Assembly (NCBI RefSeq): GCF_023370775.1
Contig: NZ_JAMCCQ010000004.1
Coordinates: 62,001 to 126,000, forward strand
Direction: 5' to 3'
From: Marivita sp. GX14005
GTDB lineage: Bacteria > Pseudomonadota > Alphaproteobacteria > Rhodobacterales > Rhodobacteraceae
Length of the DNA: 64,000 bases
The position numbers and the translations under genes were made by a program. A model generated the notes under the pieces. It had not been told where the DNA came from. It saw only the letters and a list, made by a program, of their open reading frames with translations, and made no database searches. Shown here in pieces: positions 16,881 to 27,324 of this stretch (its first letter is position 1; the number at the start of each line of letters is the position of its first letter).

Positions 16881-17737
16881 TGCGCTGGCCCGAGGATGCC
16901 GAAGGCTGGCCGATGAGCGAGCATTCGCGCCTCGTGCCGCATCGCCCGCATCGCTGGCATGTGCAGGAGATGGGCATCGGCCCCACGCTCCTGCTGATTC
17001 ACGGCGCGGGCGGCGCGAGCCATAGCTGGCGCGGGCTGGCCCCCATCCTCGCGCGCAGCTTCCACGTCGTCACAATCGATCTGCCGGGCCAGGGCTTCAC
17101 CCGATCCGGCGCGCGGCAGCGCAGCGGGCTGGAGGGTATGACCAACGATCTGGCATCGCTCATCGACGCCGAAGGATGGGTGCTGCACGGGGTGATCGGC
17201 CATTCTGCCGGCGGCGCCATCGCGATGAACCTGGCGCTGCAATCGGGCGATCCCGCGCTTCGGGTGGTGACGATCAACGCCGCGCTGTCGCGGTTCGAGG
17301 GCGTGGCCGGATGGCTCTTTCCAAGGCTGGCGAAGCTTCTGGCCGCCACGCCCTTCACCGCCGATCTCTTTGCCGCCGCCGCCTCCAGCCGGTCGAATGT
17401 CGCGCGGCTGATCGCCGGGACGGGCTCCGCGCTCCCGGATGAGGATATCGCGCTTTATCGCCGGCTCGTGGCCGACCGGGCGCATGTCGATGGCACGCTG
17501 TCGATGATGGCGCAATGGGATCTGGACGGGCTGCTGCCCCGGCTGGGGGAGTTGCGCAATCCGGTGCTGATGCTGACAGGCGAGAGAGACAGCGCCGTGC
17601 CGCCCGAGGTTTCGGATCGTGCCGCGAAGCGCCTTCCGAACGCCGAGGTGCAGCGCCTGCCCGGTCTGGGCCATCTGATGCACGAGGAAAACCCGCAGGC
17701 CGTCGCGGGCGCGATCCTGCCGTTTCTGCAAGCGTGA
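16880..17737 (+). CDS. bchO: Magnesium chelatase accessory alpha/beta hydrolase
   Basis: A 285-residue alpha/beta-hydrolase fold protein found in bacteriochlorophyll clusters after bchD. Its exact biochemical job is not established. The oxyanion-hole motif is LLLIHGAGGASHSW, the nucleophile elbow is GHSAGGAIA, and the late catalytic His is in LPGLGHLMHEE. The ATG at 16880 is coupled to bchD; an internal ATG 12 codons later is an alternative start. It is the last gene of the crtA-bchIDO operon and ends 3 bases before the convergent bchJ. Confidence 0.9.
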   Translation: MRWPEDAEGWPMSEHSRLVPHRPHRWHVQEMGIGPTLLLIHGAGGASHSWRGLAPILARSFHVVTIDLPGQGFTRSGARQRSGLEGMTNDLASLIDAEGWVLHGVIGHSAGGAIAMNLALQSGDPALRVVTINAALSRFEGVAGWLFPRLAKLLAATPFTADLFAAAASSRSNVARLIAGTGSALPDEDIALYRRLVADRAHVDGTLSMMAQWDLDGLLPRLGELRNPVLMLTGERDSAVPPEVSDRAAKRLPNAEVQRLPGLGHLMHEENPQAVAGAILPFLQA

Positions 17738-17740
17738 CAG

Positions 17741-18340
17741 CTAGGCCGTCGCGCCGGACCGGCGAATGTCGAAGCGGCACATGCCGCGGCCGGGCTGCGC
17801 CGTGCAATGCGTCTCCACGCAGGTGCAACCGGGCGCCACGAGGCAGGCATAGAGCCGCGCGAACACCGCCGCATGCCAATGGCAGAGCGGCACCGCGCTG
17901 ACCTCGCCGCGCACGATGGGGTTCTGCGCGATCTCGAACCGCCAGGGCGAGAGGGCGCGGAAGCGGCCCGATCCGGCAAAAGTCCAGGCATGTCTGACGA
18001 TGGCGCGCGACAAGCCGCGCGCGGCAAGCGGCGCGGGCAGCAGCTTCAGCATCGTTCGGGCCGGCACCGGGATGCGATACGCGAGGATGTAATCCGCCGT
18101 TGCCCGCCCTGCCCGTGCGGCAAGCGCGGGGGCCAGATCGGGCGCGTCGCGGCGCAACACCTGATGCAAGCGCATGGCCTGCGTTTCGGGGATCATGCGT
18201 CTGCCATCGGGCACCTCGAAAATCCCCGCCTCGGCGAGCATCCGCGCCACCCGCGCCGCGCCGCCGATACGTTCGATCTGCGGCAGGAGTTGCAACACGG
18301 CGTTTGGGCCGATCACGGCCCCGGCGGCCTCGTCAGACAT
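17741..18340 (-). CDS. bchJ: BchJ, 4-vinyl reductase-associated protein
   Basis: A 199-residue protein of the V4R-domain BchJ family. It was first described as a divinyl (4-vinyl) reductase of bacteriochlorophyll synthesis; later work assigns the main activity to other enzymes, so a carrier or accessory role is possible. The C-terminal half has cysteines in [14 protein letters not shown] and [12 protein letters not shown], typical of V4R domains. The ATG at 18340 overlaps the end of bchE by 8 bases and is the coupled start. An upstream extension would add 16 residues. Confidence 0.88.
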   Translation of the reverse strand: MSDEAAGAVIGPNAVLQLLPQIERIGGAARVARMLAEAGIFEVPDGRRMIPETQAMRLHQVLRRDAPDLAPALAARAGRATADYILAYRIPVPARTMLKLLPAPLAARGLSRAIVRHAWTFAGSGRFRALSPWRFEIAQNPIVRGEVSAVPLCHWHAAVFARLYACLVAPGCTCVETHCTAQPGRGMCRFDIRRSGATA

Positions 18341-19997
18341 CTTCCATCTGCTCGCTTCCGCCGCCGCAGGCACGCACCTGCGCGCCATTGGGCATCTTGA
18401 AATCCTGCGTGCGGACGATGGACCGCTCCTTCATCTGCGCCTTTACCGCCTCGCGCCGCTCTGCCGCCTTGGCGGCCTTGTCGGCGCTGGCTTCCCAATC
18501 CTCCATCTGCGCCTCGGCGATGGTGCGCGTCTCGTCGAACTGGAAGTCGAGCTTGTGCTTGGATTGCGGCCCGGTATAGCCGACCTTGCCCAGATCGTAG
18601 AAGGTCCGCCCCACGCCCGCCTTGAGGAAGGCGTAAAGACAGCCCAGCAGATACCGCCGCCGGAACCCGGTGCCGCGCCACGGGTAGTGGAACAGCGCCT
18701 TTTTCATGTAGAAGCGCCGGTAGTTGTTCATCACCCCGTCGAGCAATTCCCCCCGCTCCATCGCGGCGGGCTTCATGATGGGGGTGACGAAGTTATACCG
18801 GCTGAAATCAAAGACTTCGACTTGGTCTTTCATCTCTTGGAACAAGGGTGTGAAGGGCCAGGGCGTATACATCGACCAATTGGCAAGGTCGGGCTGCCAA
18901 TCCCAGGCCATCTTGTAGGTCTCTTCCAGCGTTTCGGGCGTTTCGTTGTCGAGCCCGACGATGAACTGCGCCTCGACCAGAATGTCGGCCTCGCGCAGCA
19001 AGCGGATCGCTTCCTTGTTCTCCTCGACCTTGGTTTCCTTGTTGAAGATATCGAGCTTCATCTGCGCCGCCGCCTCGGTGCCCAAGGATACATGCACCAG
19101 CCCCGCCTCGCGGTAGAATTTCAGCAGATCGCGGTCGCGGTAGATGTCCGTCACGCGGGTGTTGATGCCCCATTTGACGCGGTCCGGCAGGCGCCGGTCG
19201 ATCAGCTCCTGACAGAAGGCGACGAATTTCTTCTTGTTGATCGACGGCTCCTCATCGGCAAGGATGAAGAACCCGACGCCGTGATTGTCCACCAGATCCT
19301 CGATCTCGTCGACAACATCCTTGGGATCGCGCACGCGGTAATCGCGCCAGAATTTCCATTGCGAACAGAAGGAGCAGGTGAAGGGGCACCCGCGCGCAAG
19401 GTTCGGGATGGCGACGCGCGTACCGAGCGGGATGTAGATGTATTTCTCCCAATCGAGGATGGACCAGTCGGGTTTGATCTTCTTCAGATCCTTGACGGTG
19501 CTCGCCGCCGGGGTGGCGATGATCCGGTCGCCCTCTTTGAAGGCGAGTCCCCTGATCTTCTGCCGATCCTCCGGCCAGCGTCCGTCCGCGATGGCGCGCA
19601 TCAGCTCGGCGCAGATCTCCTCGCCCTCGCCGCGCACGATCACGTCGATCCAGGGCGCTTCGGAGAGCACCTGCTTATACATGAAGGTCGCGTGAACCCC
19701 GCCCATGACCCGCACCGCGCCGGGCACCAAATCGCGTGCGATCTTGAGCACATCCTCCGCGCGGTAGATCGACGGGGTGATGGCGGTCACGGCCACCACA
19801 TCGGGCGACAGCGCCTCCATCCTCTGCGCCAGATCGGCATCGGTCAGGTTGTCGGTCATCGCGTCGATGAAATGGATATCGTCGAAGCCTTCCTGTCGCA
19901 GATGGCCGGTCAGATAGGCGACCCAGGCGGGCGGCCATGTTCCCGCGATCTCGGCTCCGCCGGAGCGATAGTTGGGGTGGACAAATAGAATCCGCAT
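18333..19997 (-). CDS. bchE: Anaerobic Mg-protoporphyrin IX monomethyl ester cyclase
   Basis: A 554-residue radical SAM enzyme forming the isocyclic ring of bacteriochlorophyll without oxygen. It has an N-terminal cobalamin-binding domain ([27 protein letters not shown]) and the radical SAM motif CPFTCSFC near residue 210. The ATG at 19997 gives the conserved [10 protein letters not shown] start; an in-frame TTG 5 codons upstream is less likely. It leads the bchE-bchJ unit and its upstream region has PpsR and FNR-type sites. Its presence indicates that pigment can be made without oxygen. Confidence 0.95.
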   Translation of the reverse strand: MRILFVHPNYRSGGAEIAGTWPPAWVAYLTGHLRQEGFDDIHFIDAMTDNLTDADLAQRMEALSPDVVAVTAITPSIYRAEDVLKIARDLVPGAVRVMGGVHATFMYKQVLSEAPWIDVIVRGEGEEICAELMRAIADGRWPEDRQKIRGLAFKEGDRIIATPAASTVKDLKKIKPDWSILDWEKYIYIPLGTRVAIPNLARGCPFTCSFCSQWKFWRDYRVRDPKDVVDEIEDLVDNHGVGFFILADEEPSINKKKFVAFCQELIDRRLPDRVKWGINTRVTDIYRDRDLLKFYREAGLVHVSLGTEAAAQMKLDIFNKETKVEENKEAIRLLREADILVEAQFIVGLDNETPETLEETYKMAWDWQPDLANWSMYTPWPFTPLFQEMKDQVEVFDFSRYNFVTPIMKPAAMERGELLDGVMNNYRRFYMKKALFHYPWRGTGFRRRYLLGCLYAFLKAGVGRTFYDLGKVGYTGPQSKHKLDFQFDETRTIAEAQMEDWEASADKAAKAAERREAVKAQMKERSIVRTQDFKMPNGAQVRACGGGSEQMEDV

Positions 19998-20014
19998 ATC
20001 GAGCCTCGCCAATG

Positions 20015-20057
20015 TGTAACGTTAGGCTTACACATACCATGTCCGTTCTGTTTGACA
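20015..20057 (-). promoter_or_regulatory. Tandem PpsR/CrtJ sites upstream of bchE
   Basis: Two perfect TGT-N12-ACA palindromes occur at 20015-20032 and 20040-20057, 7 bases apart. The nearer one ends 18 bases before the bchE ATG. They should allow PpsR/CrtJ repression of bchE-bchJ in oxygen. The distal site runs into an FNR-type site. Confidence 0.8.
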
Positions 20058-20065
20058 TAGATCAA
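20052..20065 (-). promoter_or_regulatory. FnrL-type binding site upstream of bchE
   Basis: TTGAC-ATAG-ATCAA matches the FNR/FnrL consensus TTGAT-N4-ATCAA at nine of ten positions. It overlaps the last six bases of the distal PpsR/CrtJ palindrome. FnrL is known to activate bchE under anaerobiosis in Rhodobacter. The site centre lies about 61 bases before the bchE ATG. Confidence 0.75.
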
Positions 20066-20089
20066 ATACGGCGCGATCCCGCCCGCGCC

Positions 20090-20968
20090 CTATTCGCCGG
20101 GCGCGGCGATCAATTCGCGCAAGAGCGGGTTGGGAAAGCGCCGTTCCGTCGTGATCGCGTAGAAGGTCTCGACGATCCCCTCGATCTGCCCGGCCGTCCT
20201 CAGCCGTCCGTTGTCCAACTCGTCCCGGACCACGATGGGCGGCAGGATGGCCAGCCCGATCCCCTCGCGCACGAGCAGACGGAGCATCGCCATGTCATCG
20301 GCTTCGGCCACGATGGTCGGGCGCAGGCCAAGCCGGTCGGCTCGCGCATCGAAATCGACGCGGATGCCGCTTTCGGCTGTCGGCAGGATCAGCGGGCGGG
20401 TGTTCAGCAGTTCCTCGACCGGCACGCCTTCGGGGATATGCGCGGGCGCTCCGATGAGGCTTACGGGCTGATCGGCGAGCCGGTGCGAAACGAACGGCGT
20501 GATCGCATCCTTGCCCGCCGGACGGTTAAGCAGGACAACATCGAGATTGGTCGCCTCCAGCGCGGCCAGCAGATCGGAGGGCGCGCCGGAACGCAGGATC
20601 ACCTCGACATCCGCGCGCCCGAGGATGGGGCGCAGGAAATTGATCTGGAAGTTCCGCGACAACGTGGCCAGAGCGCCCACCCGAAGCGCCCGGCGCGGGC
20701 GGCCGGTGTCCTGCAACGAGGCCATCAGATCGGCCCCGGCGGCAAAGATCGCATCCGCATGATCAAGCGCGATGCGCCCCGCCTCCGTCAGGTGCAATTG
20801 CCGCCCGCGCCTCTCGAAAAGCGCATGGCCCAGCTGGTCCTCAAGCTGCTTGATCTGCACGGAAAGCGCCGATTGCGACAGGTTCAGCCCCCGCGCCGTG
20901 CGCGTCAGGTTGCCGTCATGCGCGACGGCCCAGAAATAGCGCAGGTGGTGATAGTTGAGCTGGGGCAT
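20090..20968 (-). CDS. LysR-family regulator divergent from dabBA
   Basis: A 292-residue LysR-type regulator with an N-terminal winged helix (LNYHHLRYFWAVAHDGNLTRTARG, then LSQSALSVQIKQLE) and a C-terminal effector-binding domain. The N-terminus resembles NhaR-like members. It starts 101 bases from dabB in the opposite direction, so control of the inorganic-carbon system is the simplest inference. It could also relate to bchE, which lies directly downstream with 92 bases between. The effector is unknown. Confidence 0.85.
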   Translation of the reverse strand: MPQLNYHHLRYFWAVAHDGNLTRTARGLNLSQSALSVQIKQLEDQLGHALFERRGRQLHLTEAGRIALDHADAIFAAGADLMASLQDTGRPRRALRVGALATLSRNFQINFLRPILGRADVEVILRSGAPSDLLAALEATNLDVVLLNRPAGKDAITPFVSHRLADQPVSLIGAPAHIPEGVPVEELLNTRPLILPTAESGIRVDFDARADRLGLRPTIVAEADDMAMLRLLVREGIGLAILPPIVVRDELDNGRLRTAGQIEGIVETFYAITTERRFPNPLLRELIAAPGE

Positions 20969-21069
20969 TGATTTATTAAACAGAACGATTGCCCCAGAAC
21001 AATGAATTTTTCTTGGCGTTCCATTGCCTCTATCTCCTGATGCGGTCCGCTATTTCCAAGAGGTTCATC

Positions 21070-22659
21070 ATGCTCCACACGATTGCCCTGCTCGCCCCCG
21101 TCGCGCTTGTCGCCGCTGCTGCAGCGGCCTTTCTGGGCGCGCCCTTCCGGCCCCGCCTGACACCGCGCCTTGCCGAAGGCGCGGCGCTGGTGGCGCTGGC
21201 CGCTGCGCTGGTCGCGAGCGGCGCGCTCATCTCCGGCGGCGCGGCGACCGTCGGCCCGATGGGGCCCGACGGTTTCGGCCTCGGCATCCGCGTCGATGTC
21301 GTCAGCGCGGTCATGCTGACGCTGGTGGCCGGTGTCGGTTGGGTCGTCCTGCGTTTCACGCATAGCTATCTGGACGGCGAGTCGCGGCAAGGCCCGTTCA
21401 CCGGCTGGATGTGCCTGACGCTGGCGGCGGTGCTGACGCTGGTGCAGGCAGGCACGCTGCTTGTGCTGGTGCTGGCCTGGATCGCGGCGAGCGTCTGCCT
21501 GCACCGGCTGCTTCTGTTCTATCCGCACCGTGCCGGGGCACAGCGGGCGGCGCGCAAGAAATTCGTCACCGCCCGCGCCGGGGACGCGGCGCTGATCGCC
21601 GCGGCGCTGCTTCTGGGCTGGGGCTATGGCACCGGCGTCATCGCCGATATCCTCACCGCCGCGCGTGCGGGCATCGCCCCGGCGGGGCTCCATTGGGCCG
21701 CCGGCTTTCTCGCCCTCGCGGCGCTATTGAAATCGGCGCAATTTCCCACCCATGGCTGGCTCACCGAGGTGATGGAAACGCCGACCCCGGTTTCCGCGCT
21801 GCTCCATGCGGGCGTGATCAACGCGGGCGGTTTCCTGCTCATCCGCTTTGCCGATGTGATGCTGCTGTCGCCCGGCATGCTCGCGGTGCTGGCGATGATC
21901 GGCGGGCTGACCGCCATTGTCGGAGCGGCGGCGATGCTGGCGCAATCGGCGGTCAAGACATCGCTCGCATGGTCCACTATCGCGCAGATGGGGTTCATGA
22001 TCCTGCAATGCGGCCTTGCGCTCTTTCCGCTGGCGCTGCTGCATATCGTGGCCCATTCGCTCTACAAGGCGCATGCGTTCCTCTCCTCCGGCAGCGCGGT
22101 CGAGCTTGTCACCTCGGTCCGCCGGCCCGGACCGATCGCGGTGCCGGGGGTAGGTGCGGTGTCCAAAGCCTTCGCGGTGGCGCTGGCGATCTATGCCGTT
22201 ATCGGGTTCGCCTTCGGCTTCGTCGATAAATCCCCGCAGGCCATTGCGCTCGGGGCGATCCTGATCTTCGGCGTGGCCTATCTGCTTGCGCAGGGCTTTG
22301 CCGATGCCGCCCCGCGCGCGCTCACCCGGATCACCGCGATCTATTCCGTGGCCGCCGCGATCGGATATTTCGCCCTGCACCGCGCCGCCGAATGGCTCAC
22401 GCGCGGCACGCTGCCGCCCGCCCCGGCGCCGCAATCGCTGGAATGGGCGTTGATGATCCTCGCCGTGGCGAGCTTCGGGCTGGTCGCGCTGGCGCAGGCG
22501 ATGTTCCCGCTTTGGGCGCATCACCCGGCGGCGGCGGGACTGCGCGTGCATCTGGCCAACGGGCTTTACGCCAACGCGCTCTTCGACCGGTTGCTGGGCG
22601 GCTGGCGCGCGGCGAGGCCGCAATCGCAGACCCTTTTCCAGACGGAGGACCGGACATGA
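21070..22659 (+). CDS. dabB: DabB, proton-transporting membrane subunit of the DAB inorganic-carbon system
   Basis: A 529-residue polytopic membrane protein of the NADH dehydrogenase subunit 5 (ProtonQ_trans) family. It has the antiporter core: [19 protein letters not shown] and [17 protein letters not shown], then [12 protein letters not shown] and [13 protein letters not shown]. Followed by a DUF2309 gene, such proteins form DAB complexes that use a cation gradient to drive bicarbonate formation from CO2. The ATG at 21070 has an AAGAGG Shine-Dalgarno and begins the hydrophobic N-terminus; the frame is open 27 codons further upstream. Its stop overlaps the dabA start. Confidence 0.88.
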   Translation: MLHTIALLAPVALVAAAAAAFLGAPFRPRLTPRLAEGAALVALAAALVASGALISGGAATVGPMGPDGFGLGIRVDVVSAVMLTLVAGVGWVVLRFTHSYLDGESRQGPFTGWMCLTLAAVLTLVQAGTLLVLVLAWIAASVCLHRLLLFYPHRAGAQRAARKKFVTARAGDAALIAAALLLGWGYGTGVIADILTAARAGIAPAGLHWAAGFLALAALLKSAQFPTHGWLTEVMETPTPVSALLHAGVINAGGFLLIRFADVMLLSPGMLAVLAMIGGLTAIVGAAAMLAQSAVKTSLAWSTIAQMGFMILQCGLALFPLALLHIVAHSLYKAHAFLSSGSAVELVTSVRRPGPIAVPGVGAVSKAFAVALAIYAVIGFAFGFVDKSPQAIALGAILIFGVAYLLAQGFADAAPRALTRITAIYSVAAAIGYFALHRAAEWLTRGTLPPAPAPQSLEWALMILAVASFGLVALAQAMFPLWAHHPAAAGLRVHLANGLYANALFDRLLGGWRAARPQSQTLFQTEDRT

Positions 22660-25052
22660 AAGACACCGCCTACAGCTACACCTGCGCCGCTGCGACCGAA
22701 CGCGCCATCCGCGCGGTTCCGCCGGTCTGGCCGCTGGCCACATCGGTCGCCGTCAACCCCTATCTTGGCCAGTCCGACCTGACGCTGGCACAGGCCGCCG
22801 CGCGTCTCGAACGGGTGGCCGGTGCGCCGATGACGATGCCGCGCGCATGGTATGCCGAGCGGATCGCGGATGGGCGGATCACCGAGGCCGATCTGGCCGC
22901 CGCGCTGGCTGCGACACGGGGGCCGCATGTGCCGGCGGGGCCGGATGCGCTCCGCGCCGCCGCGCTGCAGGAGCGACCGGCCCCTGCCACGCTGCCGACG
23001 CTGGCCGATCTGGCGGCGGAGGCCACCGGCATGGATTGGCCCGCGATCATCGCCCACCGGATCGGCGCCTGGGCCGCCGGGCAGTTCGACGAGGGGCAGG
23101 CGCTCTGGGCCGCTCCGCAACGGCGCGGGCCCTATTCGGCCTGGCGCGCCACCGCGAGCCATGATCTGACGCCGGAAATCGCCGGGCTTTCCGGCTTTGC
23201 CGCCCATGCCGAAGCCGCCCCGACCGAGGCGCGCGACGCTATCGTGCGAGCCGCACAGCGGCTCGCCCTGCCCGAGGCCGCGCTGGAACTCTACTTTCAC
23301 CGCCTGCTGATGACGCTGGGCGGATGGAGCCAATACGCGCGTTACCTGCATTGGCAGGCCGAACTGTCGGAAAAGACGGATGCGAGCGCCGTGGACCTTC
23401 TGGCCATCCGCATGATCTGGGAAGAGGCGCTTTTGCTGCGGTTCGGGCCGCAGATTGGGGATCGTTGGGAAAAGGTGGTGCAGGACTATGCCCGCCCGGC
23501 CGAGCCGGATGCCGACCACGTGATCGACGCGATCCTGCAAACCGCCGCCGAGCGCGCCGCGCAGCGCGAGATCGCCGGGGCATTGGCCCAGGACGCGACG
23601 CCGCCGCGCACCGCGCGCCCTGCCTTGCAGGCGGCGTTCTGCATCGATGTGCGTTCCGAAGTGTTCCGCCGCAGCCTCGAAGCCGTCGCACCGGATGCGC
23701 AAACCATTGGTTTTGCGGGATTCTTCGGCCTTCCCCTCGAACATCGCGGCTTTGCCTCGGACATTCCGGAGGCGCATCTGCCGGTCCTGCTGCGCCCCGC
23801 GCTCAAGAGCCGCTCGGGCAACGCGCCGCCCGAGGACGCCGAGACCGCCGCGTGCATCAAGGCGCGCGGCAGCCGCGCCTGGAACAGGTTCAAATTCGCC
23901 GCCGTCTCGTCCTTCGCTTTCGTGGAGGCGGCCGGGCCGATCTATGTCGGCAAGCTGCTGCGCGACGCGCTCGGCCTGCCCCGTCCTGCGCCGGAGCCTG
24001 AGCCTGCGCCCGTGCTCAACCCCGATCCCGGCCCTGAGGCGCGGGTGGATCTGGCCGAACAGGTGCTGCGCGCCATGTCGCTCACCGGCCCCTTCGCGCG
24101 GGTCGTTCTGCTGGCCGGTCATGGCGCGAGTGCGGTGAACAACCCGCATCTGAGCGCGCTGCATTGCGGCGCCTGCGGCGGCCATACCGGCGCTGTCAGC
24201 GCGCGCGTGCTGGCCGGGCTTCTCAACGATCAGGCGGTTCGGGAGGGGCTGCGTCCGCGCGGGCTGGACGTGCCGGGCGATACGCTCTTTCTCGGCGCGC
24301 TGCACGACACGACGACCGATGAGGTGACGCTCTTCGAAGACGGGCACGCCGCGCCCGGCCATGAAGACGATCTACGAAAGGCACGGGGCTGGCTCGCGCA
24401 AGCCGGCAAGCTGGCGCGCACCGAACGCGCCCTGCGCCTGCCCCGCGCCGCCGGGCCGGGGGCAATCGAAAAGCGCAGCCGCGACTGGGCCGAAACGCGC
24501 CCCGAATGGGCGCTTGCCGGCTGCCGCGCCTTCATCGCCGCGCCGCGCCATCGTACCGCCGGCAAAGCGCTGAACGGGCGCGCCTTCCTGCACGATTACG
24601 ACTGGAGGCAGGACCGCGATTTCGGCGTGCTGGAGCTGATCCTGACCGCCCCGGTGGTGGTGGCAAGCTGGATCAGCCTGCAATATTACGGCTCCACCGT
24701 CGCGCCGGACGTGTTCGGCGGGGGCAACAAGCTACTGCACAACGTCACCGGCGGGATCGGCGTGGTCGAGGGCAATGGCGGCGTGCTGCGGGCCGGACTG
24801 CCTTGGCAATCGGTGCATAACGGCAACGTTCCGATGCATGAGCCGCTCAGGCTGAGCGTCTGTATCGAAGCGCCTTGCGAGGCGATGAACGATATCCTGC
24901 GTCGCCACGCCTCGGTGCGCGATCTCTTCGACAACGGCTGGCTGCATCTCTTCGCGCTCGATGAGGCCGGGCAGATGGCGCAGCGCTATATCGGCGATCT
25001 GGAGTGGTCCTGTATGGAAAGCGCGACGGAGCCGCGCAAGCTGGCGTCATGA
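22656..25052 (+). CDS. dabA: DabA, DUF2309 carbonic-anhydrase-like subunit
   Basis: A 798-residue DUF2309 protein, the cytoplasmic partner of DabB. The four residues expected to bind zinc in a beta-carbonic-anhydrase-like site are present: C329 and D331 in [10 protein letters not shown]489 in LAGHGASAV, and C504 in LHCGACGG. This suggests a catalytically intact vectorial CO2 hydration system. The ATG overlaps the dabB stop by 4 bases (ATGA). Its last 6 bases overlap the end of the convergent ispD. Confidence 0.9.
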   Translation: MKDTAYSYTCAAATERAIRAVPPVWPLATSVAVNPYLGQSDLTLAQAAARLERVAGAPMTMPRAWYAERIADGRITEADLAAALAATRGPHVPAGPDALRAAALQERPAPATLPTLADLAAEATGMDWPAIIAHRIGAWAAGQFDEGQALWAAPQRRGPYSAWRATASHDLTPEIAGLSGFAAHAEAAPTEARDAIVRAAQRLALPEAALELYFHRLLMTLGGWSQYARYLHWQAELSEKTDASAVDLLAIRMIWEEALLLRFGPQIGDRWEKVVQDYARPAEPDADHVIDAILQTAAERAAQREIAGALAQDATPPRTARPALQAAFCIDVRSEVFRRSLEAVAPDAQTIGFAGFFGLPLEHRGFASDIPEAHLPVLLRPALKSRSGNAPPEDAETAACIKARGSRAWNRFKFAAVSSFAFVEAAGPIYVGKLLRDALGLPRPAPEPEPAPVLNPDPGPEARVDLAEQVLRAMSLTGPFARVVLLAGHGASAVNNPHLSALHCGACGGHTGAVSARVLAGLLNDQAVREGLRPRGLDVPGDTLFLGALHDTTTDEVTLFEDGHAAPGHEDDLRKARGWLAQAGKLARTERALRLPRAAGPGAIEKRSRDWAETRPEWALAGCRAFIAAPRHRTAGKALNGRAFLHDYDWRQDRDFGVLELILTAPVVVASWISLQYYGSTVAPDVFGGGNKLLHNVTGGIGVVEGNGGVLRAGLPWQSVHNGNVPMHEPLRLSVCIEAPCEAMNDILRRHASVRDLFDNGWLHLFALDEAGQMAQRYIGDLEWSCMESATEPRKLAS

Positions 25053-25742
25053 GATGAAGCCATTCGTGCCGCCATGCTTAATCATCCACTCCGCGCGCGA
25101 GAGATCCTGCGGCAGGGTAATCTTGAAATTCTGCTCGTCTCCTTCGACAACGCGGACCGAAAGACCGGCGCGGCGTGCAATCTCGACATCGTCGGCGGCA
25201 TCCGTCTCGGCCCCTTGATGCGCCTGGCGGATCGCGTCAAAACGAAAGGCCTGTGGCGTTTGCGCGCGCCAGAGCCCGGCGCGCTCGACCGGGCGTGCGG
25301 CGCTGCCATCCGTGATTTGCCAGAGCGCATCGACAACCGGAAGCGCCGCAAAGGCGCCGCCGGTATGCCGCGCGCTTTCCAGAACACGCGCGATCAAGTC
25401 GACGCTGCAGAACGGACGCGCGGCATCGTGGATCAAAACGATTTCCGGCGCATCGTCAGCCAGTGCTTCGAGCCCGCGCCGAACGGAGGCCGATCGCGTC
25501 TCGCCTCCGATGACCGGCGGAAGCAAGCGGGCATCGGATTGCCCGGCCGCCGCCTCGTTATAAAGCGCGTGATCGTCGGGGTGTATCACAACGCGCAACA
25601 GATCGATTTCCCGCGCGAGCAGAAGTGCGTCGATGGTGCGGCGCAGAACCGGAATGCCGGCCAAAGCCGTGAACTGCTTGGGTCGATCCATTCCCATGCG
25701 GCGACCGCGTCCCGCGGCAACGATGAGGGCAGCGGTGGTCAA
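25047..25742 (-). CDS. ispD: 2-C-methyl-D-erythritol 4-phosphate cytidylyltransferase
   Basis: A 231-residue IspD enzyme of the MEP isoprenoid pathway. The nucleotide-binding N-terminus [20 protein letters not shown] and the segments [20 protein letters not shown] and [12 protein letters not shown] are diagnostic. The start is TTG at 25742, supported by a GGAGG Shine-Dalgarno six bases upstream; no nearby ATG fits. It is a stand-alone IspD rather than the IspDF fusion common in alphaproteobacteria. It would feed carotenoid and bacteriochlorophyll tail synthesis. Confidence 0.92.
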   Translation of the reverse strand: MTTAALIVAAGRGRRMGMDRPKQFTALAGIPVLRRTIDALLLAREIDLLRVVIHPDDHALYNEAAAGQSDARLLPPVIGGETRSASVRRGLEALADDAPEIVLIHDAARPFCSVDLIARVLESARHTGGAFAALPVVDALWQITDGSAARPVERAGLWRAQTPQAFRFDAIRQAHQGAETDAADDVEIARRAGLSVRVVEGDEQNFKITLPQDLSRAEWMIKHGGTNGFIS

Positions 25743-25812
25743 GGGCGCCTCCGAATGCGATTTGCCGCGGCAGATATCACGGCAAGACAGATGAACTCCA
25801 TATGGCGCCGCC

Positions 25813-27243
25813 TCAAAGGATCGGCCCGACCGTCGCGACGACGTTGTTCCAGATCCGGCGCGGATAGGGCCAATTCAGAACGTCCCGCAAGGGCACCCGG
25901 ACGGAACGCGCGATATAGGTCTCCTGCCGCTGGCAAATCGCCTCGGTGACGGCTTCGTCCTGCAGCAGGATGTTGTTTTCGTAGTTCAGATCGAAACTGC
26001 GCAGATCGAGATTGGAGGAGCCGATCAGCGTCACCTTGCCGTCGATCGTTAGCGTCTTGGCGTGCAGCAGCCCGCCGCGAAATTCGTATATCGCGCAACC
26101 TGCCTCGACCAGCTGGCGATAATAGCTGTGACTGGCGGCGGCAACGACCCAGCTGTCGTTCTTCTGCGGGAAGATCAGCGTCACCCGAACGCCGCGATGC
26201 GCGGCGGCGCAAAGCGCTTCGAGCACGGTGGCATCCGGCACGAAATAGGGTGTCGTCAAGGTCAGGTGGTCCGCGGCGCAGGCGATCAGGTTGGCGAAAA
26301 GATGCGGCGTCGCGCGGTGCCGTTCGGTCGGCCCGACGGCCATCGCCTGCGCGGGAAAGCCGCCTTCCTCGGGTGCCGCGGAAACCTTGATCCCGCCCAG
26401 CCCCTCACCGGTCGCCAGCATCCAGTCGCTGGCGAAGATCAGTTGGTTCTGCGCGACGACAGGACCGGTGAGGCGCAGCATGATATCGACCCAGGGCGCA
26501 TATCTTGCCTTGATGCGGAATTCCGGATCGGCCGAATTGCGGCTGCCGCAATAGGTCACGCGGCTGTCGATCACGGTGATCTTGCGATGGTTGCGCAGAT
26601 CGATGCGGCTGGTGGCCAGAACGCGCAGGATGTTGCGAAACGGCAGGGCGACAGCCAATTGCACGCCCGCCGCGCCCATCCGTTTCCAGAGATCGGATTT
26701 GATCATCCGGCGCGAGCCCATCGCATCGGCCATCGCCCGGCAGGTCACCCCGCGCTCGGCGGCGCGGATCAATGCCTCGGCGATATCGGTGCCGGTGCCG
26801 TCATTCAGCCAGATATAATATAGCACGTGCACGTGATCCTGCGCCGCGTCGATATCGGCGATCATGCGCGCGCGCGTCTCGTCGCCATCGGCCATCAACT
26901 CGGCGTGGTTTCCCGCCACAGGATGAAAGCCATTGATGGACGCGGCATATTTGAACCCCGGCCGGTAGACTGGATCGATGAGCGCATCGGCGTTTCCCGG
27001 CGCGCCCATATGGGGCGCGGCCTTTGCCGCGATCTCATCGAAAATCTCGGCATGGCGGCGGTTGACGCTGTTGCCGATGTCGATCTCGCCGAAGAGGAAA
27101 TAGACCAGCGAGCCGAAATAGGGCAGGATATTCAGGACGATGAACCAAGCCAGCCGCGCGGGCGGCGACAGGTCATCGCGCAGCAGGATGCGCGCGGTGA
27201 AGGTGATCACCAATAGCGCATGCAGGGCCAGCGCGACGGTCAT
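25813..27243 (-). CDS. cls: Cardiolipin synthase (phospholipase D family)
   Basis: A 476-residue membrane-bound phospholipase D superfamily enzyme condensing phosphatidylglycerol to cardiolipin. Two N-terminal hydrophobic helices (about residues 1-20 and 30-50) anchor it. Both HKD motifs are intact: NHRKITVIDS in the middle and LHAKTLTIDGKVTLIGSSN near the C-terminus. It lies upstream of ispD on the same strand with 70 bases between. Confidence 0.9.
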   Translation of the reverse strand: MTVALALHALLVITFTARILLRDDLSPPARLAWFIVLNILPYFGSLVYFLFGEIDIGNSVNRRHAEIFDEIAAKAAPHMGAPGNADALIDPVYRPGFKYAASINGFHPVAGNHAELMADGDETRARMIADIDAAQDHVHVLYYIWLNDGTGTDIAEALIRAAERGVTCRAMADAMGSRRMIKSDLWKRMGAAGVQLAVALPFRNILRVLATSRIDLRNHRKITVIDSRVTYCGSRNSADPEFRIKARYAPWVDIMLRLTGPVVAQNQLIFASDWMLATGEGLGGIKVSAAPEEGGFPAQAMAVGPTERHRATPHLFANLIACAADHLTLTTPYFVPDATVLEALCAAAHRGVRVTLIFPQKNDSWVVAAASHSYYRQLVEAGCAIYEFRGGLLHAKTLTIDGKVTLIGSSNLDLRSFDLNYENNILLQDEAVTEAICQRQETYIARSVRVPLRDVLNWPYPRRIWNNVVATVGPIL

Positions 27244-27324
27244 GGGCGGCGAATATCAGGCATCCCGAAAGGGATAGAACGCCCGCGTCCGATATGCAAA
27301 GCCCAAGCGTTCAGCAACGCGCGG

